Source of the DNA: Rugalucina vietnamica
Lineage: Eukaryota > Mollusca > Bivalvia > Lucinida > Lucinidae
DNA: 64,000 nt
Direction: 5' to 3'
NCBI GenBank assembly: GCA_964017185.1
Contig: OZ024875.1
Location: forward strand, 49,927,986 to 49,991,985
In this document: in pieces, positions 1 through 12,300 of the stretch
How positions within the stretch are numbered: the stretch's first letter is position 1
Layout: every line of letters begins with the position of its first letter
Notes under the pieces: generated by a model
The model's database searches: none
Told to the model about the DNA's origin: nothing
Seen by the model: the letters and a program-made list of their open reading frames with translations, nothing else
Translations under genes and position numbers: made by a program

Positions 1-967
1 TTTTGCTTGACACATAGATTGTGCGTACTCTAAGAATCGCCTCTGACATGTTTTGTTTAAGCAAGAAGAGAACAAAAATCAAATTTCCATCTAAAATTGT
101 CATTTAACAGCTTTGTAAGTCTTTGATATTAGATGGCGTAATGAAAACACAGTTTTGGTCAATGTCATCAATGTATGAAAATTCAGTGTTGCGGCATTTT
201 TTTTTTATTTATTTATTTATTTATTTATTTATTTTTCATAAATGAACACTGTAAAATAATGTCTCTGTTTTTCTGGACGAGCTAGGCGCAACCCCGAAGC
301 AAGCTTGTGTAACCACCAGTGCGTTGTACCAATGCTTCAAAAAATGCTCCCAGTGCGTTGTAATAGAAAATCCTCAATAAAAGGTTTGCTTCGGTACCAA
401 GAAAAAATTGGCGATAATCATGTTTCTTGAATGTTTATTCATAAATATATGATAATATAACAAAAAATATGCTCAGAAATGCATTTTCCCCTCAATTTTG
501 GCACGAAAACACATGCCACCAGTCATGTTGGTAAAATTGTATCGGATTTGGCTTCTAACCCATGAAATAAATCACATATTGCGTGATAAAATCATAAACT
601 ACAACGCTTCCGCCCTTCTCTGTGCCAGGTGTCATGGCAAATAACAAATTTATAAGGGAATGATAATGAAGAGAGGTACAAGTTTTGTTTACCTTTTCCG
701 CCATTTTAATCTTACTCCAGTTCGTAATTTTATCTGCACCAGTGCGTTGCAACTAGCTCCAGTACTTTTACATTTACCAGTGTGAATATATACACTTTGC
801 ACAGTAGTCTCTATCACCAGCACCAATATAAAACTTAAAAATTGAAAATTGTGCCAGCTAATCTAAAGAACGTCTTCCCTCCACCAGTGCCCGGATTAAC
901 GTTCCAGTCCATTGGAAAAAAACTACGAACGCACGCAGTTTCCGAAAATTCGCTGAGTAGTTTTGTG
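1..967. other. Intergenic DNA left of the 2.3-kb element
   Basis: No gene recognised. The word CCAGTGCGTTG occurs three times (about 315, 349 and 738), suggesting an old dispersed repeat. If the 968-3267 element were removed, this DNA would join directly to the PRPF18 start region, so it may contain the ancestral PRPF18 promoter. Confidence 0.4.
196..236. repeat. T-run and (TTTA)n microsatellite
   Basis: A short T-run leads into about eight TTTA units. Simple tetranucleotide repeat with no coding content. Confidence 0.9.
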
Positions 968-974
968 GGTTTAT

Positions 975-1096
975 GGTCAACTCGTACTTTTACCAACTCG
1001 TTCCTAGTCAACTCGTACTTTTTAATTGGTCAACTCGTACTGTCGTAAACTCGTACCTTAAGTCAACTCGTACTTTGTTTTTGGTCAACTCGTACT
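975..1096 (+). repeat. Left subterminal array of GGTCAACTCGTAC
   Basis: About six imperfect copies of a 13-bp word, separated by short T-rich spacers, form the left inverted terminal region of the 2.3-kb element. The same word is reversed at the right end. Confidence 0.85.
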
Positions 1097-1478
1097 AATG
1101 TAATAATCATATATTATTATATATATTTTATGATTATTTATTTGACAAATATGATTTCGTATGATTTTACCTTTTTCTTGAAAACAAAAAATGAGGTTAT
1201 AGCAAGCACTACTTGTACACGCATGACGTATTTATTAAATAGTTAATTAAATCACTGACCGAGTGAGCAGAATTTATCTGAGTCTCATAATCATGTTTAG
1301 TCATGCATTACGTAAATCATCAGCTGAGTGAGCAGATTTTATTACATAATAGTAACGGATAACTGAATAAATCTTCATTCTTTTACTTTTACCTGCATAG
1401 GATTGACAGCGTCTTTTAAATTATTTTAAAATATGATTTTATAAATTTTATGATTTTATAAATTTTAACTTACGTAAA

Positions 1479-2498
1479 ATGGGTAATAAGAGAAAAGCTG
1501 AAAACAGCATTTCATGCAACAAGACGGTGACGGGTCGACAGCATGCCATCCAGTGTGATTCCTGTGGCATGTGGCAACACAGAAAATGCGACACAGGTAA
1601 ATAAATTTACTTAGCATCTACCAACAAAAAATATCTAAACCTATGTTTGAAAACCTGGAAAAAAAACAGATATAAACTGATAAAGAGTCTGATAAGGGAG
1701 ACGTAATTATTTATTGGATTCTATCTAGTTAAAACAGTAGCCCCCTTTTTCTTGATGTTTATGATCAGTTTAAATGGGTTTAAACAGACACAAAATATTG
1801 ATATAGGTTTGATGTATCGATAAACATTTAAACATTACTTATTTCTTGTATATCACTGAACCACTGCGGAAGCTGAGGGTGAGGTTATGGCCATGTAAAA
1901 TCGGTTTAAGCCCGCCAGTAACTTTGTGTTACTGATCGTTCCAAGTCGATACTTCTGTGGTGGTTCTTTTTGTTTTATGTCTTGGTGTTTAAAAATTTTT
2001 TGTGCTGTTGGCGCCTTATGTATGTTTTCATATTTTTAGTTAAGTTAAGGTAACTGAGTGGCCACCTATTGGGAAAATAGCTGCCCATTCGGCTTACGAT
2101 TGTTTCATGGTATAAGTACCTGATTGTTAGTTTGGTTTTTTCCCACCTCGGTTTTTGGAGTGGGAATCTTTTTCTGATTGCGCCTTTTCCTGATCTTTGC
2201 CTACTTGTACCTTTTCCTACGCCGCAGCTCGTATACTTAAACTCTTCTTTTTCTAGGAATCACACACCTCGCATACAGGATGATGTGCAAGGGTCGCCTG
2301 TCAGTCAATTTTCTGTGCCATGGCTGCAAAGAATTGAGCCCAGCCATGCCAGCTGATCTAAATTCAACTGGACGTCACAGCTTAGAAATACCGCCACCCA
2401 TGATAGATATATCTAATATAACGGCAAACCTCACAAGTGACACCAATTTGTATCGAGGTGGTGATGAGAGAGATGCTGCAGAGCTTGAAGACATGTAA
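1479..2498 (+). CDS. PHD-finger-like protein carried by the 2.3-kb element
   Basis: Two exons are visible. 1479-1596 starts at ATG and ends in phase 1 at CAG|GTAAAT. 2257-2498 follows a pyrimidine-rich TTTTTCTAG acceptor. They join to 119 aa ending at TAA. A consensus donor (CAT|GTAAGA) overlaps the stop, so further exons, now lost or elsewhere, are possible. Residues 13-63 give a PHD-like zinc ligand pattern: C26-x2-C29, H34-x2-C37 and C60-x2-C63. Only one cysteine (C13) of the usual first pair is present, so the first metal site may be incomplete. The rest is low-complexity and acidic. Similar CxxC-WQHRxC modules occur in invertebrate proteins linked to transposons (from memory). A zinc-binding or nucleic-acid/chromatin role is inferred from the fold only. 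Confidence 0.55.
1925..2220 (+). repeat. Dispersed repeat, copy 1 (second copy at 35.2 kb)
   Basis: About 290 bp, including GTAACTGAGTGGCC and the stretch TTTTTTCCCACC..GGAGTGGGAAT, recurs at 35240-35515 with moderate divergence. It is non-coding, lies in the intron between the two PHD exons, and its type was not recognised. Confidence 0.7.
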
Positions 2499-2729
2499 GA
2501 TTGATTTTTGCTGCTTATTTTGTGTGAAAAAAGTTTGATTAATTGAAGGCGTATACATACTATATATACGTATACTATCGTTATAAAAAACGCATCATAT
2601 TAATTATTTGGCATGTCGTCATAAGAACTAAGATTTACAGCTATAATTATTTCATGTATTGACCAATCTTTTGATTCGCTTTTACGCATTCGAAACGGCG
2701 GAAATAAAACATGTTTAGGGTAGCCTGAA

Positions 2730-2907
2730 TATGGAAGGCCGGCGCAACATGCTAATTGCTAAATGCTATTTGCTAAATGCTAATTGCTAAATGCCAGTTG
2801 TTTATAGGAGTCGTTAATGGATATGCATCAAGCACTTGGCATTTAGCAATTAGCATTTAGCAAAACGCATTTAGCAATTTAATAGCATGTCGCGCCGGCC
2901 TTCCATA
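2730..2907. mobile_element. 178-bp foldback MITE nested in the 2.3-kb element
   Basis: Ends TATGGAAGGCCGGCGC and its complement form a long hairpin of repeated TTTAGCAATTAGCA words. CCTGAA is duplicated on both sides (2724-2729 and 2908-2913), which supports an actual insertion. Confidence 0.8.
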
Positions 2908-3130
2908 CCTGAAGAATAGAATAACCTATGATTGTGCAGCATTTAAGAACAAAACCTAACGTGTAATTATAATTGAGCCGCCTTATGAAAAAACCAACAA
3001 TTTGCATCTGCATCTTAATTGATTTTATGACTGATAATCATATTGAAACCCCGACAAAGACTCACTAAACTGCTCCATAATTGGACACAATTATCTATTA
3101 TAATCAACCTCATGATAACAAAGGCGAACG

Positions 3131-3260
3131 TACGATTTGACCAATTATAAAGTACGAGTTGACTAAGTTAAAAAGTACGAGTTGACTAAGGTAAAACGCG
3201 GTACGAGTTTTTTTAGTACGAGTTGACCACAGTACGAGAAAAAAAAAGTACGAGTTGACC
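3131..3260 (-). repeat. Right subterminal array, inverted copy of the left array
   Basis: GTACGAGTTGACC-type words repeat about six times, reverse-complementary to 975-1096. Tandem words of this kind near transposon ends are often transposase-binding sites; that role is inferred here. Confidence 0.85.
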
Positions 3261-3275
3261 AACACCCGTTTTGTG

Positions 3276-3360
3276 ACGTTTCGGGTTTTCTATAGTAATT
3301 TGCAAGCGTCGTGTGACAGGGAAGAATGAAAAATAAAAATTTAGAATAACAGACCTCAAA
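3276..3360 (+). promoter_or_regulatory. Remaining 5' leader of PRPF18
   Basis: Only 85 bp separate the right target duplication of the 2.3-kb element from the PRPF18 ATG. No TATA box is evident. The stretch just before the ATG is A-rich. Whatever lay further upstream now sits 2.3 kb away. Confidence 0.4.
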
Positions 3361-6300
3361 ATGGATATTTTAAAAGCAGAAATAGAGAGAAAGAAGAGAC
3401 TTCTCGATAAGAATAAAGATCTTCTGGTGTGTGCTTGATTATGATGATAACTCGGGAACAATTACAATTGTCATTAGTTTTCGCGATTTTGTTTTACATC
3501 CTGAATGTCAAAATTTTTTCAGTCATGCTGGGTATTGATCAGATCGGCAAGCTATTCTTTCGTCAGAAAAAAAAATCAATATTGTTTACCATTACTGCTC
3601 CTTTCCTGTTATTTTGCTCATTCGGTTGAGGGTACAACCCGGTCAATATATTGATATGATTTGATCATTTTTAGACGCTTATAAAATCATATTTTTTCAG
3701 AAATATTACAGGCTTTATTACTTTGAGTTGAAGAAATGATAATGATCTAAAGATGTTTTCAAAGCTTCTATGAAAGACTTAATTTTGTTTTCATATTTTC
3801 CATTTTATATTCAGTATTAAAGGCCATAGCGATAAACACAAAGTCATTCACCTCATACAAATTACCGACAACATCATTCCGACATTAATAAGCAGTTAAG
3901 GTCCTTTTCCAAAAAAGCTTGCAGCCTTTCAGTTTTACCTGTAGTATATGCTGAATGCTTTAGTAGTGGTCAGTCCTGATAGCGGTGTCTCTAGACCTCC
4001 CACTGACATTCCTGGTATTAATTTCCCCCTGGTGATTTTTTTTCAATTTGGCCTGTAAACCATTCAGATTCAGTAGTCATGGCTCTATTTTGATATCCAC
4101 AATTCATTTTGCTAGCAAGTACATGGATGTATTGATGCAAGCTGTGATATGCAACTGTACAAGTGCTCTAACATTCACAGCTATTTTATGTGTCCATATG
4201 AAGATGGACTCAACATTCAGATCGACGCAACAATGCAGTGTCTTTGTATTGCTCCAGGACTTCACTTGGTGCAAACAGGGTTCAAATGAGACTTGTCATA
4301 AGAAAATCAGATTTTGCTTATGCGAAAACAAAGGCGCAGATTAGCTTTGCACTAACCGTGAAGCTGATCAGCGCCTTTGTTTTCTGCATTTATAAAATCT
4401 GCACTACATTCTACTGTAAACGTTAACTAGATTTCTTGCAAGCTTATTTATCTAGTGTCTTCCATCAATTAATTAGAAATAATCATTTTTATTCAAAATT
4501 TACAAAGTGCCTTTATGATTTGAATGTTGCATGTATTTAAGCCATGTTGTGAGAAATGGAAATACTACACAGCTACTCCGTCCTTCCATTTTACCTACAT
4601 CAATATGACAATTCCTCAGCTTCCTACATGAAAGTTTCAGAATTCAGTTCATGATTCCATTTTCTTTGACTCTGTATTTTATTATACTTATAGGCTCCTA
4701 GTAAGAAATATTTCAAGAGAGGAGATTTAGCAGCAAGACAAGAAGAGGAATATTGGGCTAAGCATCAAAGACTGGTCACGGAACCAGGAAAATCAGAGGT
4801 ATGATCAAACAGAACAGATAGAAAAGCTTTGATTTTGCGAATTGTAAATGTTTGTTTATGTGTAAACTTTATACTTTTGAGTAGTGGCATTTATATATCA
4901 TAATGTTCATTGATACGCTACACAAAGATAAGTCACTTTAAGTTGTTTTTTATCATATAAAAACAAGTTTGCAGGCTTGATAGTGAAAACACAGATTTTT
5001 TTCTTCATTTAAAAGAGTCACGAGGTGGCTCAAATGTGACCATGTTGTGCTTTCCCACATTAATGAATAAATGAGCCGCCTCATGGGAAAACCAACAATC
5101 TGCATAGGCGAAAACAAAGACGCAGATCAGCTTCGCGGTAACCGCGAAGCTGATCAGCGCCTTTGTTTTTGCTACTCGGATAGTACAATTCTTCTTCTAC
5201 TTAAATCCGAAATTTCAAGCTTCTAGCTCTTTTCTGTGCTTGTAAAGGTCGGTTTGTGTCGGACCTGTTCGGAAACCACATTGTTGGTTTTCCCACGAGG
5301 CGGCTCAAATGTTGATTAATATATAAATAAATAGCAACAATAATAGAAATGTCAAGATTTTTCAGCAGAAAATTATCATTTTTTGTTGAGATTTCGTAGA
5401 TGTTAAAGTTAATATTTATATAGGAATATTACATCAGGAAAGCGTATCCATAAAATAAATACCCTTTATGTAGTGAAATTGGAGTCTGCAGGTTTACTAT
5501 TTTTCTTATTAGCTCACCTGAGCCGAAGGCTCACAGGTGAGCTTATAGGATAGGCAGGCATCCGTCGTCCGTCGTCGTCCGTCCGTCGTCCGTCCGTCCG
5601 TCCGTCCACAATTTCAAAGAAGAATATTTCTGAAGCTAGTAGGCCGATCTTGATCAAATTTAATGTGAACCATAATTGGGTTGGGGGATTGACGGCATTA
5701 GGTTTTGGAGCAGATTGTATCAAAATTGTGGTTTCCATGGCAACAGATAGGTCCCATAGACTTACAATGGGAAAAACTAAAAAAAATCTTCTTCTCTGAA
5801 ACCACTAGGCCCACAGCTTTGATATTTGGTATGTAGCAATGGCATATGGTCCTCTACATAAATTGTGCCATTCATGCCCCTGGGGTCAAATTTGGCCACG
5901 CCCCGGGGGTCGATAGTCTCCATAGACTTACTATGGGAAAAAAAATTAAAAAATCTTCTTCTCTGAAACCACAGGGCCCACAGCTTTGATATTTGGTATG
6001 TGGCAATGGTTAATGGTCCTCTACATAAATTGTGCCAGCCATGCCCCTGGGGTCAAATTTGGCCACGCCCCGGGGGTCGATAGTCTCCATAGACTTACAA
6101 TTGGAAAAACTAAAAAAATCTTCTTCTCTGAAACCACTAGGCCCACAGCTTTGATATTTGGTATGTAGCAATGGCTAATGGTCCTCTACATAAATTGTGC
6201 CATTCATGCCCCTGGGGTCAAATTTGGCCACGCCCCGGGGGTTGATAGTCTCCATAGACTTACTATGGGAAAAAAATAAAAAAATCTTCTTCTCTGAAAC

Positions 6301-9300
6301 CACAGGGCCCACAGCTTTGATATTTTGTAGGTGGCAATGGCTAATGGTCCTCTACATAAATTGTGCCAATCATGCCCCTGGGGTCAAATTTGGCCACGCC
6401 CCGGAGGTCGATAGTCTCCATAGACCTACAATAGGAAAAAAACTAAAAAAATCTTCTTCTCTGAAACCACTAGGCCAACAGCTTTGATATTTGGTATGTA
6501 GCAATGGCTAATGGTCCTCTACATAAATTGTGCCATTCATGCCCCTGGGGTCAAATTTGGCCACGCCCCGGGGGTTGATAGTCTCCATAGACTTACTATG
6601 GGAAAAAAATTAAAAAATCTTCTTCTCTGAAACCACAGGGCCCACAGCTTTGATATTTTGTAGGTGGTAATGGCTAATGGTCCTCTACATAAATTGTGCC
6701 AATCATGCTCCTGGGGTCAAATTTGGCCATGCCCCGGGGGTCGATAGTCTCCATTGACCTACAATAGGAAAAAAACTAAAAAAATCTTCTTCTCTGAAAC
6801 CACTAGGCCCACAGCTTTGATATTTGGTATGTAGCAATGGCATATGGTCCTCTACATAAATTGTGCCATTCATGCCCCTGGGGTCAAATTTGGCCACGCC
6901 CCGGGGGTTGATAGTCTCCATAGACTTACTATGGGAAAAAAATTCAAAAATCTTCTTCTCTGAAACCACAGGGCCCACAGCTTTGATATTTTGTATGTGG
7001 CAATGGCTAATGGTCCTCTACATAAATTGTGCCAATCATGTCCCCGGGGTCAAATTTGGCCACGCCCCGGGGGTAGATAGTCTCCATAGACTTACAATGG
7101 GAAAAACTAACAAAAATCTTCTTCTCTGAAACCAAAAGGCCCAGAGCTTCTATATTTTGTATGTAGCAATGTTTGGTAGTCCCCATTATAAATTGTGCCA
7201 GTCATGCCCCTGGGTCAAATTTGGCCATGCCCCGGGGGTCAATAGTGTCCATGCATAGACTTTCATTGGTCGATTCTCAATTAATTTAAATCTCATGAGC
7301 TTACAATATGATAATCTCTCAGGTGAGCTACAGGACCAATGGTCCTCTAGTTTTTGATGTACCTACAATAAGTGTTTGTTTGTTTTTTGCAAACACAATG
7401 AAACTATCAAAATATTTTTCATGATTTTTCACTTATCACAGATGAAAAAACACTGTGTATTACATGGGTGTATTTTCATAATGCATATTTTTTTTCTCTA
7501 AAGGGCAGTGGTGAGAGTCATGATTCTGGAGATGAACACAAGAAAAGAGATGAAGAGAAAGGGACAAAAATATTGCCTAGGAAAGATGTGAGTTTACTCT
7601 GACACTAAAATACCTCTTAACACTACATGTTTTATTATTTCAAGTTAACAGGAAAAAGAGTTGCTTAAATGCATTTTTTTTTTCAGGACATTTCGGCAAA
7701 CAATAGACAAGTGCAAAATACATGTAATAGGCTAAACATTCATTGCTCTTGAGGAGTGGGTAAAACAAAAGAAAGAAAAAAATGTACACACTGTAAGATT
7801 CCTTTGAAATTGAAAAGAGTGCAGGAAAAAATATAGGATTTCTTAGGAAAGTCTATTTGTCACAGAGACATTTTTCACCCAAAAAGCTTGTGTGTTTTAA
7901 TAGAAATATTTACTTATATGTCTTTTATCTCTGACAACAGGTTATTCGAAGACTGAGAGAGAGAAATGAGCCAATCACATTGTTTGGTGAGTCAGAGCAG
8001 GAAGCCTTTGACAGACTGAAGAAACTGGAAGCCAGTGAACCAGATTTCAACATTGTATGTATTGACATTTGAGTTGAATTTTGGACATGCGAAAACAATA
8101 GCATGTTGAGGCAGTCTTGAGGTTGACTCCCATGAAATATTTCTGTGACAAACATGATTCAAGAAGAGCATGTGAAAAGAGAATGACATGCTTTTTATTT
8201 ACTGGTAACCTGCCTCCTGGCCCCGAGGTTATAAAACTTTTTTCAAGCTCAGCTCAGCTGAGCATGAAATTTCAAGTGCTCATAAATGCTGAAATAGTAA
8301 AAAATTGTGGAAAATTCAGGTTCAAAACTAAAAAACTAGTAATTTATCCTGCTAATAAATGTTAAAATGCCAACAATTGTTGGCATTTTAACATTTATGA
8401 GCAGGATAAATTTTAGTCTCAGCTGAGTTGAGCATGATAAAAGTTTTATAACCTAGAACAGTGTGGGTAGGATATCTGATTGTCCCCATATGGCCTCAGC
8501 TGCTGTCCACAGATGAGCCGCCTGGTGGAAAAACCAACAATGTGGTTTCCGAACAGGTCTGACACAAACCGGCCTGTACAGCTACAGAAGCAGGCTAGAA
8601 ACTTGAAATTTTGGAGTTAAGTAGAGGAGGAATTGTACTATCCGAGGAGCGAAAACAAAGGCGCTGATCAGCTTTGGGTTAAGGGGAAGCTGATCTACGT
8701 CTTTATTTTCACCTATAGATGCGGATTGTTGGTTTTCCCATGGGGCAGCTCAGATGTAAAACATGAACTCTAACAAACAAAAAGGAATATTTTTGTATTG
8801 TAATTTAATGCATATAAATATATCAAATTATTTTTTGTGTTTTGAAATAAAGGACAAAGTTTTTATTTGAATTTCATAACATATTTCAACTTGAAACATA
8901 TTCAATATTTTTAAGGTGGTGGGTATGCCATTTGTAACTGGTCAACATGTGGCTCAGTAGCTCAGTGGTAGTGTGCTCGCACAGTAAGACTGGGTTTGAG
9001 CACCGGTCAGGCCACATTCTTTTTCCGCCCCTGTGACATTTGGTGGCCAGTGTGGGTCCATGCTCGGGATGTAAGCAGCAAAAATGGGATTGTATCGTCG
9101 GTTCCAGCATAGTTCCGAGCAGATTCAGGGACAAATCTAATTAAACAGGGGTGGGGGGGGGTGTGGGGGTGGAGATCAATCATGTAGCTCTGTGGTAGAG
9201 TGCTGGCACTGTAAGGGAGAGACCCAGGGTTCAAGTCCCGACCAGGCCACATTCTTTTTCCGCCACTGTGACAAAATGACTTCAAGGTTGCTATGGACCA

Positions 9301-12300
9301 GGTAGACCAAGATTATTTATAATAATTAAGCGTTCATCAGGCTCAGAGAATCAATACACAGTGTCATTTAAAGATGATGGGAGTTAAATAAATGATTTCT
9401 TACATGTCTTTTAAGCATGAATTGATAGTGTGTTTATCTTTTAGGGAGGCGGGTATGCCAACGACTTCAAGGCTGCTATGGACCAGGTGGATCAGGATTA
9501 TTATGCAGAGATAATGAAGAGTTCCTCAGGCTCGGAAAATCAGTCCACAGTCTCAATTAAAGATGACGGGACTACGAAAGAAGATATCGAGGTAATTGTA
9601 ATTTGAATGTATGAGCTTTGTCAAGAATATAAACAATCCAATTCTTTTGGTTTCCAAGCAGGTCAGATAGAAATGGGCTATATACGAACAGGAGAATGTC
9701 AGTTGCTTGAAATAGTTAATGGATTATACTATCAATGTAGCAAAAAAAATGCTAAGGGTAACTGTGTTGTGAGAATCCTGCCTTTTCAGTTTCTTGCCAG
9801 GTTCAGCACAAGCTTAACTGATCATAGAGATGGCTTGAGGCATGTAACTTTGTTTTATCTACGGGTTATGTAGCAAAAATAATGATGCAGTTGGACTATG
9901 CAGCTACTACTGATTGGTCCCTTTGTTTTTGCACTTATGTGACATGACATGTAAATAAAGCAGTAGGAACCAGTGACAAGCTGTTGTATGTGTGTATGAG
10001 CCGCCACATGGGAAAAGCAACAATCTGCATATGCGAAAACAAAGCCGCAGATCAGCTTCGCGGTGCTGATCAGCGCCTTTGTTTTCGCTTATCGGATAGT
10101 ACAATTCCTCTACTGCTTAAATCCAAAATTTCAAGCTTCTAGCTCTTTTCTGTGCTTGTACAGGTCGGTTTGTTTCGGGCCTGTTAGGAAACCACATTGT
10201 TGGTTTTCCCACGAGTGGCTCAATTATCTTCAAAATAATCTCCTTTGGGTTGTTTCCACTTGTTTGTTAAATAATGTCTCTTGATAAATGTTATGCACCA
10301 ATCTAGTTTGAAAAAAGAAAATGAACATTTTACCTCTTCGTGTATAAAAGTGATTTATTCAAAATGTCCGTATACAGTTATTGTTGTCTGTAGCATCTAA
10401 GTAACAGTAATTTTAAATGAAGTTTCATTGTCATAGTATCAAGCACATTACGAAAACACGCCCATGTAAAATATAGAGTTTTCTAAAGTTGTAAAAATTG
10501 AAAATTTTCAACAGAAAACTTTTGATTTTTTTCTTATTTTTGCTCAAAACATAGATTGTGGGTACACGCTGAGGCGGTTCTAACGAGTACCCATAATTTA
10601 TGTTTTGGGGCAAAAATAAGAAAAATAGGCATACCCCTGCATACCCCGTTTTGCTATATAAAAGTGGGGTTCAAGGGGGTATACATTACACGGACATGTT
10701 TTCATGATGCAGTATTTTTAATTTCCACAGAACATGAAGGAACATCTTGGTAAAGGAGACAGTGACAAAGACCAGGAAATTATTCTCAAATATCTAAAGG
10801 TATCCATTATCCTATGCTCTCAACAAGTGAGCCACCTCGTGGGAAAACCAACAATGTGGTTTCCAAACAGGCCCGACACAAATCGACCTGTACGGTAAGA
10901 GAAAAGAGCTAGAAGCTTGAAATTTCGGATTTGAGTAGAAGAGGAATTGTACTATCCGAGTAGCGAAAACAAAGGCGCTGATCAGCTTCGTGGTTACCGC
11001 GAAGCTGATCTGCGTCTTTGTTTTCGCATATGCAGATTGTTGGTTTTCCCATGGGGCGGCTCATTTGTCATTGCAAAGGATTCTCACATTTTATCAACAA
11101 AAAATAACTGTATTGGTAATATTCATGTTTGAAATTTTGATGAATCGCTAACCAACGATGTCATTAATTTTGAACAACTGGGCCCAGGATGTTTAGTACA
11201 GTTTGACACAAACATGCATGCTTAGCTGTACATGTACTTTATATTTGAAAGGCAACTAATACGAATATGAAAAATTGAGCCGCATCATGAGAAAACCAGC
11301 AATGTGGTTTCCGAACAGGTCAGACACAAACCGAGCTGTACAAGCACAGAAGATGGCTAGAGGCTGGTAATTTTGTATTTAGAAAGTAGAGGAATTGTAC
11401 TATCCATGTAGGGAAAACAAAGGGCGCTGATAAGCTTTGTATTTACGAAGCTGATCTGCACCTTTGGTTTCACATATGCAGATTTTTCTCATGAGGCGGC
11501 TCAAATGAAGTTATCGCAAAAGATTTCAAAGCTTACAGTAGATAAACGGCATTGCATCAATAATGGACTGTAAACAAGTACCCACAATCTGTGTTCTGAA
11601 TATTTGAAAGTGATTATTTATTCTCATTTTTCTGTGAAAATCCTGATTACTGCCTAGGTGTATTTTAAAACATACTTGAGCCTGTGCATGGGAAAACCAA
11701 CAATTTGCATAAGCGAAAACAAAGCCGCAGATCAGCTTTGCGGTGACTGCGAAGCTGATCAGCGCCTTTGTTTTCGCTACAAGGATAGTACAATCTCTCT
11801 TCTTCTTAAATCCGAAATTTCAAGCTTCTAGCCTGCTTCTGTGACTGTACAGCCTGGTTTGTGTCGGACCTGGTCTGAAACCCAAATTGTTGGTTTTCCC
11901 ATGCACAGGCTCACTTATTTCTTACCTAGTCATCTATTTCTTTCTTATAGCTCATATTAAAAGAGTGGGGAAATGACATTAACAAGAAGAGTGATGAAGA
12001 GAAGAGAAGTCTGAAAGGCAAGGTGGCCAGTGCAATGCATGCTCAGACTGTGCAGTATATGAAACCTATGTTCAGAAAGTTAAAACATAAGGTAGGTGGT
12101 GGTGGATTAGAACTTAAAAAGTTGTTTTCACAAATGCCAATACATGGAAAGTTTATTTTTTTTTCTTTGCAGTTCATTTGACCAATTTAATTTCCTTGTT
12201 CTATTTGGCCATTTCTTGTTAGGGCTATTCCAGTACCAGAGGACCAATGGTCCTGTAAACGCTCACCTGAGATCTGCTTCATATACCAATAAACATATTT

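Larger units (their letters stand above)
968..3267 (+). mobile_element. 2.3-kb DNA transposon-like element with 8-bp target duplication
   Basis: The 8-bp word GTTTTGTG stands directly outside both ends (960-967 and 3268-3275). Both termini read inward as GG-x-T-x-x-TGGTCAACTCGTACTTTT, allowing a few mismatches. Arrays of the word GGTCAACTCGTAC lie in opposite orientation at the two ends. Inside are a two-exon PHD-finger-like ORF, a dispersed repeat and a small foldback element. An 8-bp duplication with inverted ends fits cut-and-paste families such as hAT, MULE or KDZ elements. No transposase is recognisable, so the superfamily is open and the copy is probably non-autonomous. Confidence 0.75.
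5511..7350 (-). mobile_element. Pearl-like (Helentron-type) element, copy 1
   Basis: On the minus strand it begins with the small palindrome AGGACCATTGGTCCT and ends with the hairpin AGCTCACCTGTGAGCC..GGCTCAGGTGAGCT. Between lie about nine tandem units of about 166 bp and a GTCC/ACGG microsatellite (5566-5610). Terminal hairpins, a unit near 160 bp and an adjacent ACGG array are the layout described for mollusc pearl/CvA elements, thought to be non-autonomous Helitron/Helentron relatives. It fills most of PRPF18 intron 2. No protein is encoded. Confidence 0.75.

Noticed and set aside
5986-7129. Several 60-96 codon frames in both strands
   Set aside because: They recur with the 166-bp tandem unit of a pearl-like element and are not conserved proteins.
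8941-9250. tRNA genes
   Set aside because: Box A and box B are present but no acceptor stem or anticodon arm can be drawn; both copies are followed by the same SINE tail.
9907-10104. Frames such as [21 protein letters not shown], seen many times in the window
   Set aside because: They are translations of the hairpin MITE and recur wherever it occurs.
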